Shown: piece by piece, positions 31,892 to 44,474 of the stretch
Layout: every line of letters starts with the position of its first letter
Numbering within the stretch: position 1 is the stretch's first letter
Assembly: GCA_900642245.1 (NCBI GenBank)
Contig: CAAAJI010000006.1
Span: 245,571-309,570, forward strand
Direction of reading: 5' to 3'
From: Fragilaria radians
Taxonomy: Eukaryota > Bacillariophyta > Fragilariophyceae > Fragilariales > Fragilariaceae
DNA length: 64,000 nucleotides
Program-made: the position numbers and the translations under genes
The notes under the pieces: generated by a model
Seen by the model: the letters and a program-made list of their open reading frames with translations, nothing else
What the model was told of the DNA's origin: nothing
Databases searched by the model: none

Positions 31892-32948
31892 CCATGAAAT
31901 TGGTTTCGTTACAACTTTACCCCGGTAAGAATCTGACTCGATCGAACAAAACTAGTTACGTGTTCGGAGAAAATCCGATTCACTTTTTTTGTGGCAAAGG
32001 CCTTATCAATCAAACGTGAAAGGTATAGGGATAAATCAGAGTGATAGAAGAAAACGTTTTTTTTTTCAACCAAAGGAAGCACACCATTTTCATAAAGTAA
32101 AGATTCTTAAATCTAGATAAAACCTTCCGTTTGATTCACTTGATAGCTTGATCTTATCTGGGTGGTTCCCCCCAAAAAATCTATCCATACGTGAGCACTT
32201 GTGTCTTCAAATATTCCACTACCTTCTAATATCCATTTTCTTGCAAAGGTTGTCATTTTAAATGACCCGATAATTGATTATTAGAGTATACAAGGTTATT
32301 CTAGATTACAATACAAAAAGTGGTTTTGGGAATCAAGGCTTCCTTTCCTGTGTCCTTGTCTTCCAGTATATGGAGAGGTTTCTGGGCACATTTCTGATCT
32401 TCATTCTATTTTCATAGGATAACCTTCTCAATGGATTTAGATTCCTGAGGGACAAAAAAGAATTTCTTAATTTAAGTTGAAGGTCATGCTATGAAAGATG
32501 AGGGTCATCTATGTTTAGGCAATATCATTTACGTATGAGAGTTGGGTTATACTCATGTCTTTGCTGATATTCTTATTCCCGTCTTTGATACTTTCAAGGA
32601 TCATCAAGGACATTAAAACCTCTACAAATTTCTGAAGTTTTCAATACATAAGTGATATATTAGGAATTGCTGATGAGCAATTTCACTATATAAGAAGTGA
32701 TGCTAGGAATTATAATGCCCAACTCATCATTTAGTCTAGGTTACGTACTTGAATCTCTTATTCCATCATCTCCCCTACTTCAAGATGATCATTGGCCTTC
32801 AAGCATTTCCCATTAAGCATTGACATTGTCGATACATACCCATGAGATTAAATCTCTATTCATACTTGCCTACATCGTTTGATATTGAACAACTTTCTTC
32901 GCCATAATACATTCCACCAAATCAACTTTTTATGTTGATCATATTCAA
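31892..32948. other. Intergenic stretch between PPR-like and TTLL12-like genes
   Basis: About 1.06 kb, AT-rich. Both neighbours are on the minus strand, so it holds the promoter of the PPR-like gene and the 3' region of the TTLL12-like gene. No gene is seen. Confidence 0.5.
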
Positions 32949-35115
32949 TCATTGCAATTGGACAATCGAATCAGGAAGCTCGCCAAGGAATAGACAGCTG
33001 AATATATCGGTATTGTAATTTTTATAGTCATTTTCATCTCTTTCATAGGCATCGCAAATTGCATTATTTGCAGGGCAAAAGGATACTTCAGTGAGCTTTG
33101 GTTCAATTCCTTCTGATTCAATTGAAAACATGATATCAACACCATAGATGGCTCGATATTGATCTTTCTCACCCATGGATGGAAATGATCGGGTGACGTT
33201 GGTGAACAATTCTCTAATGAGATTTTTTATTTTTGGTAAAATTAGTTCCTTCCATTGGAATCCCTGTGATGAGTATTCCCTTTCAAGTTGGATGATTGTC
33301 TTTGTATCAATTGGAAGGATCACTTTATTGATTACTGTCGTCTCAACATCATTATCCTTGTCTAGAAGATGCATTGCACTGAGTACAGAATGATGATCAG
33401 TCAAGTCACCTGGTGTAGATATCGAGTGAGATTTTGCAGCAATTCGAAAGTATAGTCTTTTGTACATGTATAGACTCGGATAGCCATTCCTTGCCGACGT
33501 CATCAAAACAATACAACGGCAATCAACCTTCCTTCCTTGAAAGCATACTGGATTTTCCTATAGGAATAGTATTTAGTCGAGGAAAGGTCGTATAAGAAAG
33601 ATGAGAATACAGAAAGCAGAATATGGATGATACAACTTTATCACGTACGATATATCGCTGTGCCACGCGGTTACCACCGCAGGCATCGACAAGGCGTAGG
33701 ACTTGGCCTAAGTTCCTGGTAATGACATGTCCCTGAGACTGTGTCCCATTTGAGGGCTTAATAATCCACAAAGGGAGGGTGCCACCAGATCGGTCTGCCT
33801 CACAGAGGGAGGCACCGACGAACTCTCCCAACTGAACCTCCAAGTCGTAGGTTTCCAGAGCCCAACTTGGGAGTGGTAGTCCATGTTGCCTACATATTTC
33901 TCTCCCAAGATGGTCTTTCTGTACCAAGGCTCCCTCGTACGGGAATTGATTTATTAGGATTTGTCGGTCAATCTTGGTTTGCCAGATCTCTCGAAGTGGT
34001 CCAGGTGAAAACAGGGATTTGTAGGAAAAAAAGATATCTGCCTCATTTGGATCATGTACTATCACAAATTTGTCCGTTGCCAATCCACATTCTGGATTTC
34101 CGAGTTCCATCGGATCGTTGGAGTCAGTATGCACTTGTTGAGGTAATTTGGTGTTATGGTTGGATCGCAGCAATGAAAGAGTGTCCACAGGATTCTGTAT
34201 ATTTGCATTCATCGACGTATTTGTGTCATCCACTTCTAGCTTTTTTTGACGTACAAGATGCATCTGGTGTACAAAATTGGCATACATGGTTTTTACAGCC
34301 TCTATCGCAAAGGATGGTGCTCCTCCACTTTCATCGACCAAGAGTGCCGCATAGCGTATGCACCGTAATTTCCTGTTTGGTACACTGTAGGACGGAACGA
34401 AATCTATTGTAGGAATACCATTCTTCCACGGTGTACGATTGGGATTTACATACACTAGGGAGCAGTCGATGGATGGAATATCACCATCCAATTTCGCTTC
34501 TAGTATGGGATAGTATACAAAAGGAAAAGGACCACTCAAGTCACCTTCAGTAGTTTCATCCGTCTCATCATTGATGGGAATTTGAGACCAATAGGGAGGA
34601 GCCGGTAATGCTCCTCGAACTCTACTCCCATTTTGCGTGTTTGTTCGATACAATATGACTCTAGACCAAAGCAAGGGAGAATCGCAGATCTCATTCATCA
34701 GCATTATGGCATGATCTTGACGTTCTTCTAACGTCATATTACTCTCTTCCTTGACTTCACTAGTGATAACTGCATCATCCATTTTTCCAATTGTTTGGAG
34801 TCCAAGATGAATTGCACGAAGAGTTCGGAGAGTTAATCTCGAAAGAGAATCCCAGAATCCTCGATGATCAGTCATATCCCATGTACACAAATATGGAATC
34901 ATTAGGATAGCACCAAATTCGGTCGATACCAAACGCTGCATGTTCTCGTTATTTCCCACCAATAGTCTCTCTTGTTGTATTGGAGTCAAATGGAAATTAC
35001 CATATTCATCAGGATCCAGAAAGACTCGCTCAAGCTGTTCCTGAGTGGAAGAGAAGAAAATATCTGGAATTCCCAGATATTCGAATTGGGCTTCATGCTT
35101 CTTTACGAAAGTCAT
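32949..35115 (-). CDS. TTLL12: TTLL12-type tubulin-tyrosine-ligase-like protein
   Basis: Two exons, 33649-35115 and 32949-33557, with an intron at 33558-33648 (donor GTACGT, acceptor TATAG), joined at a codon boundary; 691 residues. TTLL12 proteins combine an N-terminal SET-like region with a C-terminal TTL (ATP-grasp-like) domain; animal TTLL12 affects tubulin detyrosination and histone H4K20 methylation indirectly, and its ligase activity is in doubt. Supporting blocks: ADIFFSYKSLFSPGPL, ILINQFPYEGALVQKDHL, LWIIKPSNGTQSQGHVI (about 445-462), the restored RYIENPVCFQGRKVD across the splice, YGVDIMF, and LTEVSFCPANNAICDAYERD near residue 645. The splice was chosen because it recreates the block known in the family (KYIESPVLF in human). 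The N-terminal half is only loosely conserved, as usual. The ATG at 35115 is the first in frame. Confidence 0.93.
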
Positions 35116-37649
35116 GTTTACCTTTTATGTTTCCGTCTAACCCCTGTTGCCATTTTGCTTCCTTACAAATCAGGTAACTTGCCGTTAAGATATCCTTAAA
35201 CAAGTCAAGTTGCATTCTTTCACTAAATACTAAATGTCAAAGGGTTCAATCATCCAAGGCAAAGTATAATCAAAAGGAGTAAAAAAGGTATACTGCATAC
35301 TCCAAATACAGAGAACTGTTTCGTAATTTATGACACACATCAGATATGGTTACATTTGCTAATTCTAACTGTGTCTGCTTATCTATTGTAGCATCCTTAT
35401 TTGCTGTCTAGGCCCTCGATGTTGGACAACAAAAATGAGAATAATTGTTAATTTCCGTATTCCTTTGCTGCAAGAAGGAGTAAGGGATCACTCCCTTGAG
35501 ATAATATGACTTCTATGCGCCAATGTGCACGGAAGTTTATTTCTCCGTCCTCTGACAAAGACTTTCTGGAATCAGCAACTGCTTGAGCTGTTTTTTTTGC
35601 TTACAAGTTAAAGATGTCTTCTGGAGAAATCAGACACTTTCCATTCATCACCAACTTTTACTTATGTGGGACGTGAATATTGCTCTCTTTATATTTTGAC
35701 GCATCAGATAATTTTTACTCTCAACTCAACATACAATTTCAATTCAGCAAGAACTCTTTGTTGTCTAAAACAAGTTGTTTCTTAGCCTTACAAAATTGGA
35801 CCTCTAATGCAATCAGACGCGAATGTAATTATTGAATGAAGAACGTTACCAAATGAGAAATTCTCTTTGCGAAATAGAGATATGGTCAACCACCAAGCAC
35901 TGCTTCCAAAGTGAAACCTAAATCACGGTCAATGCGATTTTTGACATTTAAAATCCGACTTCATAAATAATTATTGCCTATGCTTCTCACTAAAGATATT
36001 CCGATGTGCATGGTACAAGGCAATCAATCCCTGCACATATGCTCACTAGCAATTAGGGATTTGAGGTACGGATTCATAATAATAAGCTTTACGTATAGCT
36101 GGAATCATTTCTTGATTAGAATCGTTTAACTTGACTTTGAAAAGGAAAACCTTTTGCCTGCAACTATCGACATCAGCGTGCGAACTTAATATTGAAAGGA
36201 ATGGCATCTTTGATACTGTTGTTTCATGCCAAAGCTCTCCAACTCATTTCAACTTACAGAGGTCAGAGATCAGGGTGAAAATTATCCGAATCAATATCTG
36301 CTGTCTCGTGACATAGCAAAACATCAATAAATAGGAATAAATACCTTTCTCTGAAAATCGTGGAGTTTATTGTGATTCGGCTATCATGTAAAAAGGTACT
36401 GCACTAGAAAGTTTCTTTCTATTTGCGTACCTTCTATAGAGGATCAAATTCAAAAATCGTGATGAGAAAAATAGAAGATATCTAGGAAACTCTTTCTGAG
36501 TGATTTCTAATTACCTTCATTATTTGGAAGCGTGCCCCAAAGTGCATGTTTCCTTTTCAAACGGAGATACAATGATATGTTATTGAAGACTTTAGTAGAA
36601 GTATGGAAAGAGACATCTGTATATTCTGATCTGTTGGCATCACGTTTAAGATCCGTTTTCTAATAATGTTCTTCATGCACCTAAAAGATTTAACTGTATA
36701 CTTACTTACTCCCATAAGTTCAAATTGATTCTGGATAAAGATAATGACACGACAGTTTCGAAAATGGTTAAATAAATTAGCACTATATTCCATCTCCTTT
36801 GACTTTACTGAATTATAATATTTTGTTAATCCTAAGAATTTAAAGCATTTGCTGATTCACTTTTTTTAAAATTTACCGAAACTACTAAATAATTATTGAG
36901 ATGAATTACTTACATTTGCTATTCACATGATCTCTTAATCAATGATGCCTATGTGAACATGATAAAGAGCGAATAGGACAATGTCTAAGCTCAAACAAGC
37001 GGTACACCGCAAATGGAGAAAACAACCTGATTTAGCAACGCTTGTCACTCAAAGCCAAATTTGCCAACCGCTATGCATATTTCAAATTTGAAGAGATGCC
37101 TCTGTGTAGCATGGGATACTTTAAAGATGCATATTTCTGCAATAGTGTAGTTGGTGCGATAAAACCATGGACATTCTTCAAAAGCCTGAGACAGGTTTTC
37201 AACTTTTTATTTCATTTGGATAGGCTTTGTTGGAGGGATAGCCTTAATGTATCTGACTCAAGAAGGTAACCTTACTTGGCTTGGAAAACATCCAGTTCCC
37301 TTGAATGTTCTGTATCAATCAACGTGGACTATTGAGCCAGATGCTTCATGTTCTTCATGTCTGGCAATAGTTCATTTGAATCTTTGGATTCTTTTCAGAC
37401 TACAGGTTTGAAAAACTCAAGCTGTTAAATGATTTCAGTACGGTGTATTGTTGATTGAATGCATGATGGATACAACGTTTAAATTGAGTAGTGAAGTTTG
37501 TACAGGGGTTGCTTTTATGGAAGCAGCTCTATGAAAACATATGCACATGAGAAGTGGAAAAGGATATACCATTCTTATAAGTAGAGGTTCATGACGATCA
37601 AGTTGACATTTTCAGAATATGATTCGTTTATATTTTAGCTATTGTGTTA
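35116..37649. other. Gene-poor stretch
   Basis: About 2.5 kb of AT-rich sequence. Short frames exist, for example 36131-36316 and 36557-36793, but none shows a domain, signal or codon pattern worth calling. The left part should carry the promoter of the TTLL12-like gene. Confidence 0.5.
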
Positions 37650-38378
37650 TTATGCAGCAGAGGCAACTGGGGCATGCATGAACAGCATTTTCAGGTAAAA
37701 AAGTTCATACCTCTTGCCTGAAATTTGTTCTTGATTTGCCATTTCACGCAGAATTTGTATAAGCATTTCACTATGCTTTGATTCCAGATCGGGTATTTCC
37801 AGATACTTGTAAATCAGTGATGTGTTATGAAGGATGAAAGCGATGATAGGCAAATTCGAGTTTTGTGAGAATGGCCTTCGAAACAAAATGTTGAAGGCTC
37901 TCTTGTAAAAACCTAGTGACCGCTGTAAATACATAAAGTTCACATGCTCGCTGTCAATAAGTGCCTTGAGGTTGTACGAAAGAGCGAGATTGTATAAAAG
38001 AATCGCGCTTAGCGATACAGCATTGACTGATTGATGTCCATCGGCAAAAGACTTGATGGTTAGAGGGCACCCGCATCCGACTCGAGTTATGAACGTTGGA
38101 ATTTCTTTGACAATTTTGCGCCTTTTCGTTGTTCGATTGTCTTCGTCTATATCAAATTGAAGTTGCGGTGTAACATTCAATATTGTCGTGCCTTGATCGC
38201 ATGGAAATCCTGTAAAATTTTCGTTGGAGTTCAATTTACTCTGCATGCCTTGCTTGATAATCCTGCTCGTCATTTCTGCCGCTAACTTGAAATTATTGTT
38301 TGCTTCCTCAAATCTACCTGCTCGTAGATATTGTGCACCCATGTTATTGTGAAGAATTGGGTTCATTATCGCTTCCAT
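37650..38378 (-). CDS. TPR-like hypothetical protein
   Basis: 242 residues from the ATG at 38378; the frame is open upstream to 38456, but only with a GTG, so a spliced 5' exon is possible, and the upstream codons look conserved (GALKYP directly before the start). The protein begins MEAIMNPILHNNMGAQYLRAGRFEEANNNFKLAAE, of which NNMGAQYLRAGRFEEA is a tetratricopeptide-like helix pair. A basic linker TTKRRKIVKE follows (about residues 79-88), then a second block VSLSAILLYNLALSYNLKALI and helical SLGFYKRAFNILF. The end, LFYLKMLFMHAPVASAA, has the Ala-rich finish I associate with a large diatom family of TPR-like proteins. The function of that family is unknown; TPR segments normally mediate protein binding. 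Confidence 0.72.
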   Translation of the reverse strand: MEAIMNPILHNNMGAQYLRAGRFEEANNNFKLAAEMTSRIIKQGMQSKLNSNENFTGFPCDQGTTILNVTPQLQFDIDEDNRTTKRRKIVKEIPTFITRVGCGCPLTIKSFADGHQSVNAVSLSAILLYNLALSYNLKALIDSEHVNFMYLQRSLGFYKRAFNILFRRPFSQNSNLPIIAFILHNTSLIYKYLEIPDLESKHSEMLIQILREMANQEQISGKRYELFYLKMLFMHAPVASAA

Positions 38379-38456
38379 TGGGTATTTCAGAGCACCTCTG
38401 TTCCTATTGAGAGGGGGAATTTTCACAGTTTCCAAAGAGCGAAGCCAAGTTCTCAC

Positions 38457-41400
38457 CTCACGTCGTATCGAAAGACCCTAACGATTCATTAAAGATTCAT
38501 GTCGTGTCATATCTTGGAGAACGTAAGGGTTCTCTGTAAATAATTTTTTACTATCTAAGTTTTACTTTAAACACAGCAAGTCATCGTTACCATGGAGTGT
38601 GATTAAGGTTATTCACCGTTTTATAGTTTTTGCTAGATAAGCATACGTTTGTCTATAATGAACAACAATTTGGAAACTGACTCAACGGAAAGTTATATTA
38701 TTATGCTCTTTATTGATGCCGAAAAGGAAAATATTGGCCCAAACCGCCAAACTTGTCAATTTGAAGTGCACGAGTAACAATTTTTGTCCAATTCTGACTC
38801 GTTTAAATCCCGTATCTTCTTGAGGTAGGAATTTAATGGTCTTTGTTTGATGCATGGATTGATTAATATTGATTCCTAATTCCCTGGGGAAAACATAGAA
38901 AATCAATGGACTACAAGCGAAGTAGATAAGAGCAAGACCATTAAAGATTTACACTGTGTCAGGAAGATATGCTACTATTCATGAGAATCGAAAACTTTGA
39001 ATGTTCATTGAACACAATATGTCAGGAAACTATATTGTTAGGAATTCCTTGTTCAATGTCATATTCGCAAAGAGAAATTTACTTTCTTCGCATGGGATTT
39101 GGAAATTATGTATACAAATTGAGCTAGTTGGCAGAGACAGGCGTATTAATTAACTTACAAGATCATTTCAATCAATCAAAATTTTACATTTTGTAGAGCT
39201 TCATTAGACACGTTGTAAGAGAGAGATATACAAACACAACGCAGGAGCATGGAAAATATGAAACAGAGTTTTACCACAATAGAACTGAATTAATTAAATG
39301 ATTTCTTGTATACAGGGTCCTTGTAACTCCAGTTTGCAAGCACTCTGTAATAGGTAAGGACAGTCAACATAGCAAGAAATAAAAATTGAGCAACCAATTG
39401 CCATCCTTCCATTAAAGGCAAAGAAATAGTTTCAAAAAAGAAATAGCACCAACGATAAAAAGATAAATAAACTAAGAAGTATGTTTCTCTAAGTACGGAT
39501 ATTGTGTCTTAGCTGTCTGAAAAAGATGCCAAATATGCGGATATGCCAAATCATAGGTAAAGGTGTGGCATAAGGGAAGTCAAGCCTTCAAGAATATGCA
39601 GAACATGCTCATTACAATAAGTCTCTTGATAATGAAATTAGAAGCTCGTCACACTTTGCAAAATCAAAGTATGAATCTACTTCTTTTCTTTCCAGACGAC
39701 TACCTCAATGGTGCATTGTATGATGTTTCAAATACAAATGCATTTGATATGAGTTGGCATATCCTCACCATTCATAAGTCAGAATCAGAGGTATATGCCG
39801 GTTTTAACGTTTATTTAAAAAGATTCGCGCACCAAGCTTCATGCAAGATCAACGTTTGACCATTGACATATTCCTTATAATGATATCATTAGGCAGTGTA
39901 ATGATATATTGTTTTCTTGGAATAGGTGTGAGGCAGGTTATGCACATTTAGTTCATGCTATTGCAATTCGGACTAGATTTAATTCCCGAATTGTGTGAGA
40001 ATTCTGTCATTGTTCACTATGATACGGTACATTAAAGGGTTTTAAAAACTTTGATAGAGAAAATTTTCAGAAAAAAAGTATATCAACATTTCTTGATTGT
40101 TCTGATTCCAAGATTGATGCATCAAGGAAAAGCGCTGAAGAAGGGATAAGAGATTAAAGATAAGTCTTAAGAGTGTGACACTTAAGAATGATGAAGACGG
40201 GAAAGAAGATTAAAGTAATTAGCATCATATCTTGGCGCAATGGGACATAAACAAAACTTTCTCTTTCCATATTCTCAGGAGCCCTTCACAACAATAATTT
40301 TGGAATTAGCATTACTCTTCTAAATGAGATTCAATTTCCCCACTTACTCAGTTCTGAAAGTCCAAATAGCAATTGAGATATTGTAAGATAACAATACATT
40401 AGCAAGTCCAATGTCATTAAGACACCAATTTGGTATAAAACATCTCTGGGGATCAAAAGGCTATTGATTCACAGGGAAAAGCTGATGGTACCTTAAGGGA
40501 AGATTTATCAGACTTTCCCGAAATGATTTAGGAGAGGCTATTCCCTTCGGTTTCCAGAAATCCCTTATCTTAGAGTTTATTGTCTCGAGAATAACGTGAG
40601 ACACACTGGCGGTATCATTTGTCATCATGAGAAGCAACTTCAAAGGCTGTAAAGGGAATATTTCCTTGTTTCATAATTATTGAAAATCCATTGTCCTTTT
40701 AAAGTTGGGTTGAATTTTTGTGCTACTCCAGCATATATTATGTATATCCTACTGGGATATATACTATATCAATAGTTTGATCGTTTTAATGAGACGATTT
40801 CTTGAAGATTGCATGTAAGTTAACATGTTTCATGGTATACATACAAGTTAAAAATTATTATTTTCGCACTGAATATTGAAATCCTTTTTGTATTGTGATT
40901 GGACAAGGTTAAACAGAAAACACTTTGCATGTGTTTAGATCTATGATTGCAAGCGAAGAAGTTAGATGGGCTCGTTCAATAAAGTCGTGTCAAGTAGAAC
41001 GCAATAAATATTGAGGGAGCGTTTTGTCAATCTGAGGAAGCATGAATGAGGAGCCATGAAATGTAGGATTCTGAATCTTTACTCTGACCATGCTATCAAG
41101 CGCCGACAATAAACGATTAATTTCTGAGCGCAAGGCTACCACATCATCATCTTCAAACTTCTGACAGTTTTTGTAATTCGTAGTCTATCTACAATAACAA
41201 CTTTATGACATCAGGATGCCCCCCCCCCCCCAGAACCCCCACTCAAATCAAGACTTTGAACGCATGTATGTATCTTGTTCATAATCACAACTTAACGGTA
41301 GAGGGAACATGGAATGCTTTTGATCGATTTGGTTGCAAGGTGAGCACGAAATGCTGGATAGTGCTCAAGTGGCAACAAATTTGGGCGTCCGGAGCTGCAA

Positions 41401-42555
41401 GCGTAAAGGCAGACACAACTTTTCAATTTTGGGCAAGCTGCAATTAGAACTAAAGCCAGGAACTCTACTGGACAGTCCAAGGGATTGAACTCCACTCCAT
41501 CCATGCTTAGCTATATTCGTAAGTTTAGCAACTATACATTACTCTTCCCAAGTGGCCGAATCCATGATGCATTAATCCTCAACAAATGTGCAAGAATCCA
41601 AAGATAAGAGAAATGGATTGTCTTCTCAGCACTACAAGATAAAGAACGATTAAAGGGAAAGATACAGTGCTTCATACTCATTTTCAGGACCTTAAGTTCA
41701 AGTGATTTTCACGGAATATTCCATGATCACAATATGTAATATCTCACGAAAACGTCAGTGGTATAAATATTCTAAATTTTGGAATCCTTACAAAATTAGC
41801 TTTGAATCACTGTCCATATCTCGATACCGAATCATATGTACAAGACAATATTCATGCAAATTTTATTATTATTCAATTATTTACGGAAGACCTATGATTG
41901 CTGTATCCCTTACCTCAGTGGTTTGGGAAGTAAGTGTGTTTCTAGGCCTGACAACAATACGATATGATTAGCTCTTGCAAGACACATCTCCTTCCATTGG
42001 TCCTTTTGAGATATTTTTCAACTTTCAGAATAGTGAATTAGCATACAGAGTCTTCATTAGATTTCTAAAAAGTATCAATCTTGGCTACTAAAAGTGTTTC
42101 CTTTTTCAGTGGATAAAATCTTCCCTTGGTTGGGGTGTTCTGAATGTTCCCTGTGAGAAATGGGAAGTGTTGTGAATATCATCCAACAGCATCACTCTAA
42201 AATGGTGAATTGAGTTTTCGGTTACTTGGATGTAGCCTGATTTACATTATTTCCGTCATTTGGGTCGTTTTTATCTTTGTGGAGTCTAGTTATGACTTGC
42301 ATTGGGTCATGTTCACTTGATCGATATTTGAATCCCCGATTACTCCAAATTTGGAGTGGCATGATTGCTCTTTTAATGTTTCCTATGGAACTAGGCTTAA
42401 ACTAGCATGACCTAGACAATCAAACAAGCTTTAACCGAAACGGTTTTTAAAGAGAGTATACGCTTTCCACAGTTTTTATTTTCAATTCGCTAAGAATTTT
42501 GAAGGTAGAAGATAATTCGATCCTTACCCACTCAAGTTCAGTGCAAATCAATCAG
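38457..42555. other. Long gene-poor stretch
   Basis: About 4.1 kb without a gene I can support. Frames at 39563-39859 (plus) and 40461-40643 (minus) have no family features. A GC-richer island at about 41215-41500 begins with a C run (listed separately) and is the only compositional anomaly; it may be an old gene fragment but codes for nothing recognisable. Confidence 0.5.
41219..41231 (+). repeat. Run of 13 cytosines
   Basis: An uninterrupted C13 tract followed by AGAACCCCC. It is unusual in such AT-rich DNA. It could be a real G-quadruplex-prone tract on the minus strand or an assembly-sensitive homopolymer whose length is uncertain. Confidence 0.85.
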
Positions 42556-43143
42556 TTACTCATGGTTTACAACCATGGGTGAACAGTCAGCGACCCAAGC
42601 GCGCTCCTGAATTGTTAGTGAGTCGTTTTTCTCTCCTAGCTCCTCTGATGATTTTATGTCCATCTTTATTGCCTCGATTAATTTTTCAATACCTTCGAAT
42701 GGCAACTCTGGTCGTAAATAACCAACTACAGAAAGTCGTATAGGCTCGTCGTAAAACTCGCGCAGAACTGTTTCCTGACATGAACTTCTATGACGTCTCG
42801 CATCGGTCGATGGAGCGATAAGATGAGGTTCAACAGTTTTGGTCTCATTTCCATAAAAAGGATTATATCCAATTGATATTGCCGCCTTATACACCATATC
42901 ATTGTCAATTTCGCTCTGCTTTCCGACACGAGCAAATCCCCAGTAGATGCCACACGGCAAAGCATCAAAGGAGGTGGAAAAGCTTCCGGTATCTCGACAG
43001 AGATTTGCTGTGGGTATTCCAAGATCCGTGCTACCTCTACCGTAACCACGAACAACTTTTGAAATCATTCGAATGGGGAGTTGCTTAGGGACATTATCAA
43101 TGGAAATGGCATCTGAATTTGAATTGAAAAGGGAACTTGTCAT
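42556..43143 (-). CDS. RFK: Riboflavin kinase
   Basis: 195 residues from the ATG at 43143; the frame is open further upstream, but only a TTG lies there. The enzyme phosphorylates riboflavin to FMN with ATP. The sequence shows the flavokinase fold markers: GYGRGSTDLGIPTANL (about residues 31-46), including the PTAN Mg-ATP motif, then LPCGIYWGFARV, AAISIGYNPFYGN, KTVEPHLI with the conserved Glu, VLREFYDEPIRLSVVGYLRPE, and FEGIEKLIEAIKMD. There is no FAD-synthetase domain and no HAD phosphatase domain, so this is the stand-alone eukaryotic-type kinase. A Ser/Arg-rich insert (DARRHRSSCQE) sits between the Glu-containing strand and the last block. The N-terminus does not suggest a strong organelle signal, so cytosol is likely. 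Confidence 0.93.
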   Translation of the reverse strand: MTSSLFNSNSDAISIDNVPKQLPIRMISKVVRGYGRGSTDLGIPTANLCRDTGSFSTSFDALPCGIYWGFARVGKQSEIDNDMVYKAAISIGYNPFYGNETKTVEPHLIAPSTDARRHRSSCQETVLREFYDEPIRLSVVGYLRPELPFEGIEKLIEAIKMDIKSSEELGEKNDSLTIQERAWVADCSPMVVNHE

Positions 43144-44474
43144 GCTTATTTTTATGCAGATTGGATATCGAAGATGCGAACCCTTAGAATTATGTGCATC
43201 TGCTAAACTAAACAAAAAGTAGTTAGTACGAGCTATACATGGCGTAAAATATTGATTGAAGCAACAGAAACACCTGCTTGCTTTACACCGCTAATGCAAG
43301 ATTTCGAATAAAATCTACGTCCGTACATATTCAAACTAGTTCCACGTAATCAAGAATTTTCATTCTGGTAATCTAGTCCTTGATTGATGATGGAAATTGG
43401 AGTACCTGTCCCTCCGAATGATGACTCTCTCCGGTAGGGTACGAGTTATCATGATGATTACCGATACACATCAGGCTACATTATTTAGAGGATTTAATTG
43501 CTGTCTACCCCATGTAATGTAATGAACCCAATACTCTGATGAATTTATACTTTTGCTTCATCCTCTCCTCACCAAAACTTCAATGAGATACATCAAAAGC
43601 TGATATTCTTGTAGAAAACGAGAATGCAAAACATCCTGGACATCCAAAAGAGTGAAGATCAACAACAACCCCTTTTTAAACATTGAAATGAGACTTTCAT
43701 GGGTAAATGAACCAGAACACTGTTACTTTATCTTCCTACGCAATAATTCACATCACAAGCTTAGAACCAAAACAATGAAAATTCACCTAATCAAACAATT
43801 TCAGCTTGAAAGCTTGTAGATCTCAAACGCCAGTGTATTGCAAGAACTGCAAGAGGCCCAAAACTCTTTTCATATCTAACTGCATTCTCCTCCCTGGACT
43901 GATAAACATCCTAATAGAGTTTCTATATGAATCGGACTTGTCAACGAATGTGATGATGGATATCTACCTTTCCATCCAGATATTTGCATGATTATAGAAT
44001 GCAAGAGCAGATAAAATTTTGATCCTGCATCATTTCACAAATTGGGCTGAACTATGTCAGAATCTGATCCAATAAAATTCCTACTAATTCCCATCGCTCA
44101 TATTTGCCCATTTCTATTTAATCTGACATTCAGTTTGTTCCATCAATTCAATTTTGCAACGGCTGTTAAGTCATTAATTTGGTGCTCCTGCTGAAAGAAT
44201 TTTCAGTTTCCCTAGTCATTTTGTCATTCCCAGCATTGAGATCATTCTGTAAAATCAATGAAATGATAATCTTTGATAAAAACTAAAATTAGATACTTAA
44301 CTAAACTAATGCTGCAAACATTCAATTCTGTTACCCGATAGTCAGATAAGATATTACAATTGTCGTACGTTTTGTCTTTGTTTTGTTTCGTTACTACATT
44401 AGTTGAATACACAATTGATGTATCTTATCTAGTTTAAGGATCTAGTCATATATATCCCTTTCGCGAAAGTCGGT
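43144..44474. other. Intergenic stretch between RFK and the NDR kinase
   Basis: About 1.3 kb of AT-rich DNA between two minus-strand genes. It should contain the RFK promoter and the kinase 3' untranslated region. No gene or repeat is noted. Confidence 0.5.

Noticed and set aside
38682..38906. Minus-strand frame upstream of the TPR-like gene, considered as a 5' exon
   Set aside because: A stop lies in frame just upstream of the TPR gene and no donor/acceptor pair gave a convincing join.
41455..41510. Minus-strand GAGTTCAATCCC resembling a tRNA B box
   Set aside because: The bases on either side do not form a 5-bp T stem and no acceptor stem, D arm or anticodon arm could be built around it.
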